From: Bacillus sp. V2I10
GTDB taxonomy: Bacteria; Bacillota; Bacilli; Bacillales; Bacillaceae
Reading direction: 5' to 3'
DNA: 64,000 nucleotides
Assembly (NCBI RefSeq): GCF_030817055.1
Contig: NZ_JAUSYV010000001.1
Span: 3,372,001-3,436,000, forward strand
Shown here piece by piece: positions 61,475-64,000 of this stretch (the stretch's first letter is position 1; every line of letters starts with the position of its first letter). Made by a program: the position numbers and the translations under genes. A model generated the notes under the pieces. It worked only from the letters and a program-made list of their open reading frames with translations, was not told where the DNA came from and searched no databases.

Positions 61475-61508
61475 TTAACACTGTTAAACAAAAAATTAAC
61501 AGTGTTAA
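61475..61508. promoter_or_regulatory. Pair of TetR operators
   Basis: TTAACACTGTTAA and TTAACAGTGTTAA, each a near-palindrome and together an inverted repeat, separated by 8 bp between divergent genes. Confidence 0.82.
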
Positions 61509-61528
61509 ATTAATGGGGTGATTAAATA

Positions 61529-62044
61529 TTGAAAGGGAATAATAAGAAAAACAAATTAAATCAAAGAAATTGGTTACTAATTTTTCATTTAATTTCAACC
61601 GTTCTATTTGTTGGAGGCAGCTTTACTCAATGGATTCTTTTGATTTCAGCTTTAACAACAAATACGCCTGATGTTTTAAAGGTTTCTCATCATCTAATGC
61701 ATATTGTGGACCTATCATTGATAATACCTGGTCTTTTAGGAGTCATTATTACTGGTATATTCCTGTCTCTCAAGACACACTGGGGATTTTTTAAACATTA
61801 CTGGATTATTACTAAAGAAATCATAACTTTAATTACTATAGGGATAGGTAGTATTTTAAATATCTGGGTTCAAGGTTCAATTAAAATTACTACTGAAAAA
61901 GGATTAAATGCGCTGGATGATCCAATATATCTTCATGACCGAAATATGCTAATAATCAGTGCCGCCATTCAGACCTCATTATTGGTTTTTGTCATTGTTA
62001 TTTCTGTTTTGAAGCCAAACGGAAGGGAAAAACAAATTCGGTAA
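61529..62044 (+). CDS. DUF2269-type membrane protein
   Basis: A 171-residue protein with four hydrophobic segments and the early LIFHLISTVLFVGGSFTQWI sequence, which resembles the DUF2269 family. It starts with TTG, weakly preceded by GGGGTG. Its control by the divergent TetR suggests drug or envelope-stress induction. The function is unknown. Confidence 0.72.
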   Translation: MKGNNKKNKLNQRNWLLIFHLISTVLFVGGSFTQWILLISALTTNTPDVLKVSHHLMHIVDLSLIIPGLLGVIITGIFLSLKTHWGFFKHYWIITKEIITLITIGIGSILNIWVQGSIKITTEKGLNALDDPIYLHDRNMLIISAAIQTSLLVFVIVISVLKPNGREKQIR

Positions 62045-62088
62045 ACTCATAAATTATTGCTTATTAACAAATACAGCTAAAGTGTCAA

Positions 62089-62115
62089 AAACCTCGTTGA
62101 GATTCAACGAGGTTT
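62089..62115 (+). terminator. Terminator of the DUF2269 gene
   Basis: AAACCTCGTTGA / TCAACGAGGTTT around GAT. Confidence 0.82.
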
Positions 62116-62187
62116 ACAATTAATCAATAATGAAGGGTCTTTATTTCAATATAACCCAAAAGTAAAAAGTAACTTTCCTATAGAAAT

Positions 62188-62207
62188 GCGCCCGATTGCG
62201 GAAGATC
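62188..62207. repeat. GCGCCCGATTG element
   Basis: GCGCCCGATTGCGGAAGATC; identical to the element near 21.5 kb and one base different from that at 22958. Confidence 0.7.
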
Positions 62208-62346
62208 GTTTTACTGTATGTTGACTGTACTTTTATTCCTGAAAAGCCCCCGCTTGTTCAATAAAAAATAAGAGGCTTAATATTAATTTAGGAGGATAGA
62301 AAAATAATATATAGGATTAGTTTAACTTTATTACTATAAATCCAAA

Positions 62347-62370
62347 ACACCGTCCAACAATGAACGGTGT
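62347..62370 (-). terminator. Terminator after the VOC relic
   Basis: ACACCGT / ACGGTGT with a T-rich run leftwards. Confidence 0.65.
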
Positions 62371-62401
62371 ATGAATTACTTTATTATTTTTTCATTGTGG
62401 T

Positions 62402-62680
62402 TTACTTTTTTTCCATGACTGCAAAGTAATTTTCTTCATTATCGGCAAAGTTAAATACCCTACCAGAAGGCATATTTACAATTTCACCGACTTTGATATT
62501 TTTATTGGATAAATCGGTATATAATTCATCAAAGTTTTCCGAGAAAAACATTAACGAAGGTGTACCAAGATTTAATCCAGGTGACATTTTAGCAACGAAT
62601 TCCTTATTGTGCAGAATGATGCTTGTTTCTGCGTCCTTTGTTGGAGCCATTTCAATCCATCTCATTCCTTGACCGTACCT
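62402..62680 (-). pseudogene. Glyoxalase/VOC protein, C-terminal relic
   Basis: About 90 codons: GMRWIEMAPTKDAETSIILH, LGTPSLMFFSENFDELYTDL and FNFADNEENYFAVMEK. This is the second half of a VOC-fold dioxygenase/bleomycin-resistance-like protein. The first half is missing; the open frame starts within a fused relic. Confidence 0.65.
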
Positions 62681-62790
62681 TCTGCTCCTCCACTGATTTC
62701 CCAAGTTCCAACTAATCGATTTAGGGCTTTAAGATCAGAATTCGGAATCGGTAATGAATTTACTTGTTGTTGTAGTTTATCGTTTGTCAT
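62663..62790 (-). pseudogene. N-terminal gene relic (DUF1579-like) joined to the VOC relic
   Basis: ATG 62790 with the site GGAGGGG opens TNDKLQQQVNSLPIPNSDLK, ALNRLVGTWEISGGAEGTV and ends at TGA. The GTW(E/K)ISG-type start resembles small lipocalin-like DUF1579 proteins. The rest is replaced by VOC sequence, so a deletion joined two genes. Confidence 0.5.
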
Positions 62791-62844
62791 AACTATTTCC
62801 CCTCCATATGTTCATCTTATTTTATGATTGATAGAATTCAGGTA

Positions 62845-63861
62845 TCAGACCATTTTTGCCAGTTGCGCCTCAAGACGATCGAAGTTCTGTTCGTTTGCCT
62901 CGACGGCGAATCTCCTCACCTTGTCGCATTCAGCGGCCGACTCGTGAAGCATGCGCCAAGTAAGCTCGGTCTTGCCTCCTAGCTCGGTAAAGGTGACGGT
63001 CAGCAAAAATTCGTGGATCGGCTCCAGATGACGGAGGACGATCCGTTCAGGTTTCACCACCTCGACAAATACGCTCTTATTCTCGTAGTCGACGCCATTG
63101 GGTCCGTGCATGACGTAGCGCCAGATACCCTCCGGCCGCATATCGAACTCATGAAACGTGTTCGTAAAGCCCTTAGGCCCCCACCAATGCACCAGGTGAT
63201 CCGGATCGCTGAACGCTTTGAACATGTGTTCACGCGACGCATTAAAGATGCGCGTATTGACGATCTCGCGGTCTGAGATCGCTTCAGAATTATTATTTGT
63301 CGTAACCTCGGAAGACATTATGAATTCTCTTTTTTTATGTTGACTGACGTTCAGCTGCTTGAGAATTTCTTCTAGGCGGTCCCAAGTTTCGGTGATTCCT
63401 TGCAGCATGCCCATATCCATGACAGTCTTGAGGCCCTCCGCTGACGCATATTCACCACGGTTAATCAGCTTCGTCTTGCCGCCGAGATCAATGAATTCCA
63501 ATGTAACATCAGTCGATGGCATGGCGTCATTCGTATTTCCTTCAGCATCCGAGAAGAAATCGACGTATACTATCTTCTCCGGCTCGATGATCTCCTTATA
63601 AACCCCTTTGCCCCAAGATTCCATACCGTAAAAGTCACCTTGGTTTTGGTCGACGCACTTCATGCAGTAGTGCCAAACGCCGCCCGGCCGGAAATCGACG
63701 TTGCAGACTGGAAGCTCCCACCCTTTGGGACCCCACCAGTGTTTGAGATGCTCGGGCTCTTTAAACATCTTGAACACGAGGTCGCGCGGCGCGTCGAAAA
63801 TACGCTCCAGCACGAGTATCCGATCGTTCTCTACCCTCGAAATCATTGCGTTGTTGGACAT
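62845..63861 (-). CDS. Double AHSA1/START-domain (SRPBCC) protein
   Basis: A 338-residue protein with two similar AHSA1 domains (residues about 1-170 and 180-338). Each has the HWWGPKG signature (LKHWWGPKGWELP and LVHWWGPKGFTNT) and GGKT(K/E)L. Between them, REFIM with AAGAGAG upstream looks like a former start (MSSEVTTNNN), so two genes may have fused. AHSA1 proteins bind hydrophobic ligands or act as stress cochaperones. The G+C is well above the window's average, suggesting transfer. Confidence 0.85.
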   Translation of the reverse strand: MSNNAMISRVENDRILVLERIFDAPRDLVFKMFKEPEHLKHWWGPKGWELPVCNVDFRPGGVWHYCMKCVDQNQGDFYGMESWGKGVYKEIIEPEKIVYVDFFSDAEGNTNDAMPSTDVTLEFIDLGGKTKLINRGEYASAEGLKTVMDMGMLQGITETWDRLEEILKQLNVSQHKKREFIMSSEVTTNNNSEAISDREIVNTRIFNASREHMFKAFSDPDHLVHWWGPKGFTNTFHEFDMRPEGIWRYVMHGPNGVDYENKSVFVEVVKPERIVLRHLEPIHEFLLTVTFTELGGKTELTWRMLHESAAECDKVRRFAVEANEQNFDRLEAQLAKMV

Positions 63862-63919
63862 TTCTAATTCCTCCTCAGATAAATGATAGATCTTAAGATT
63901 TTTCTTTGTTTTGCAGTTC

Positions 63920-64000
63920 CTACAAGTATTCGATCAGGTTGTCGAATCTTTCTTCCCAGACGCGGCAGTTGCATCCGTCCATTCCCATTTCCTTTTTGTA
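63920..64000 (-). CDS. C-terminal end of an upstream gene, partial
   Basis: The last codons before the right edge read YKKEMGMDGCNCRVWEERFD, NLIEYL, stop. The gene continues outside. Its place before an AHSA1 gene suggests another AHSA1 or an ArsR-type regulator, but the piece is too short to decide. Confidence 0.45.
   Translation of the reverse strand, partial: YKKEMGMDGCNCRVWEERFDNLIEYL

Larger units (their letters stand above)
62045..62401. other. Gap with terminators and a repeat element
   Basis: It contains hairpins at 62089-62115 and 62347-62370 and the element at 62188-62207. No gene was seen. Confidence 0.5.

Overview
The window looks like a chromosomal segment of a spore-former-type Bacillaceae (low-GC Firmicute). 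Most of it is AT-rich, ribosome binding sites are strong GGAGG types, several starts are TTG or GTG, and a perfect Bacillus-type Zur operator occurs next to znuABC and a zinc-free S14 paralogue (rpsN). The proteins (PucM-type HIU hydrolase, YumC-type ferredoxin reductase, COG0523 GTPases, YfcC carrier, DUF2294) are also typical of the group. No rRNA, tRNA or CRISPR array was seen. The species cannot be named from the sequence alone.

Region 1 (1-14120) is a zinc-starvation regulon. Six sites close to the Zur consensus (inverted AAATCGTAAT and ATTACGATTT around one base) precede five transcription units: (i) a [2Fe-2S] ferredoxin-like protein, a COG0523 GTPase and a SufU paralogue cut by the window edge; (ii) a second COG0523 GTPase; (iii) znuA-znuC-znuB followed by a dCTP-deaminase-like gene and a MoaB-like gene; (iv) rpsN followed by an FAD protein; (v) an unknown 117-residue protein. 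A sixth unit is a FecBCDE-type ABC importer. Together they suggest zinc import, metal allocation and replacement of zinc-using proteins.

Region 2 (14283-19661) is a purine-catabolic block: a truncated permease relic, a GC-richer flavin monooxygenase, HIU hydrolase, OHCU decarboxylase, an NCS2 urate/xanthine permease and a DUF2294 protein. A classical uricase is absent, so the flavoprotein is the best candidate for urate oxidation.

Region 3 (20-39 kb) is a mosaic of transporters, an ECF sigma/anti-sigma pair, fabF, a thioesterase, an SDR, TetR genes, proA, an APH-type kinase, a divergent OYE/LysR pair and an EamA/GntR pair. Between them lie gene relics and many related intergenic repeats: a roughly 175-bp element in three same-strand copies, short palindromes centred on GCGCCCGATTG, and two duplicated spacer modules.

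Region 4 (39.2-50 kb) is a ten-gene operon read leftwards. It encodes a Rieske oxygenase, its ferredoxin reductase and ferredoxin, a creatininase-family hydrolase, an NMT1-type ABC importer, an FAD oxidase and two CodA-like amidohydrolases. It is preceded by a DUF2294 gene and a hairpin, as the purine block is. It looks like an uptake and oxidative breakdown route for a small, perhaps N-methylated, heterocycle of unknown identity.

Region 5 (50-64 kb) holds a DUF2294/ABC chimera, a type I restriction HsdR relic, a chromate transporter pair, an MFS - GGT-family hydrolase - Lrp set, a YfcC carrier, Tn3 and radical-SAM relics, a small secreted protein, a TetR/DUF2269 divergent pair with clear operators, a fused relic of two genes, and a GC-rich double AHSA1 protein.
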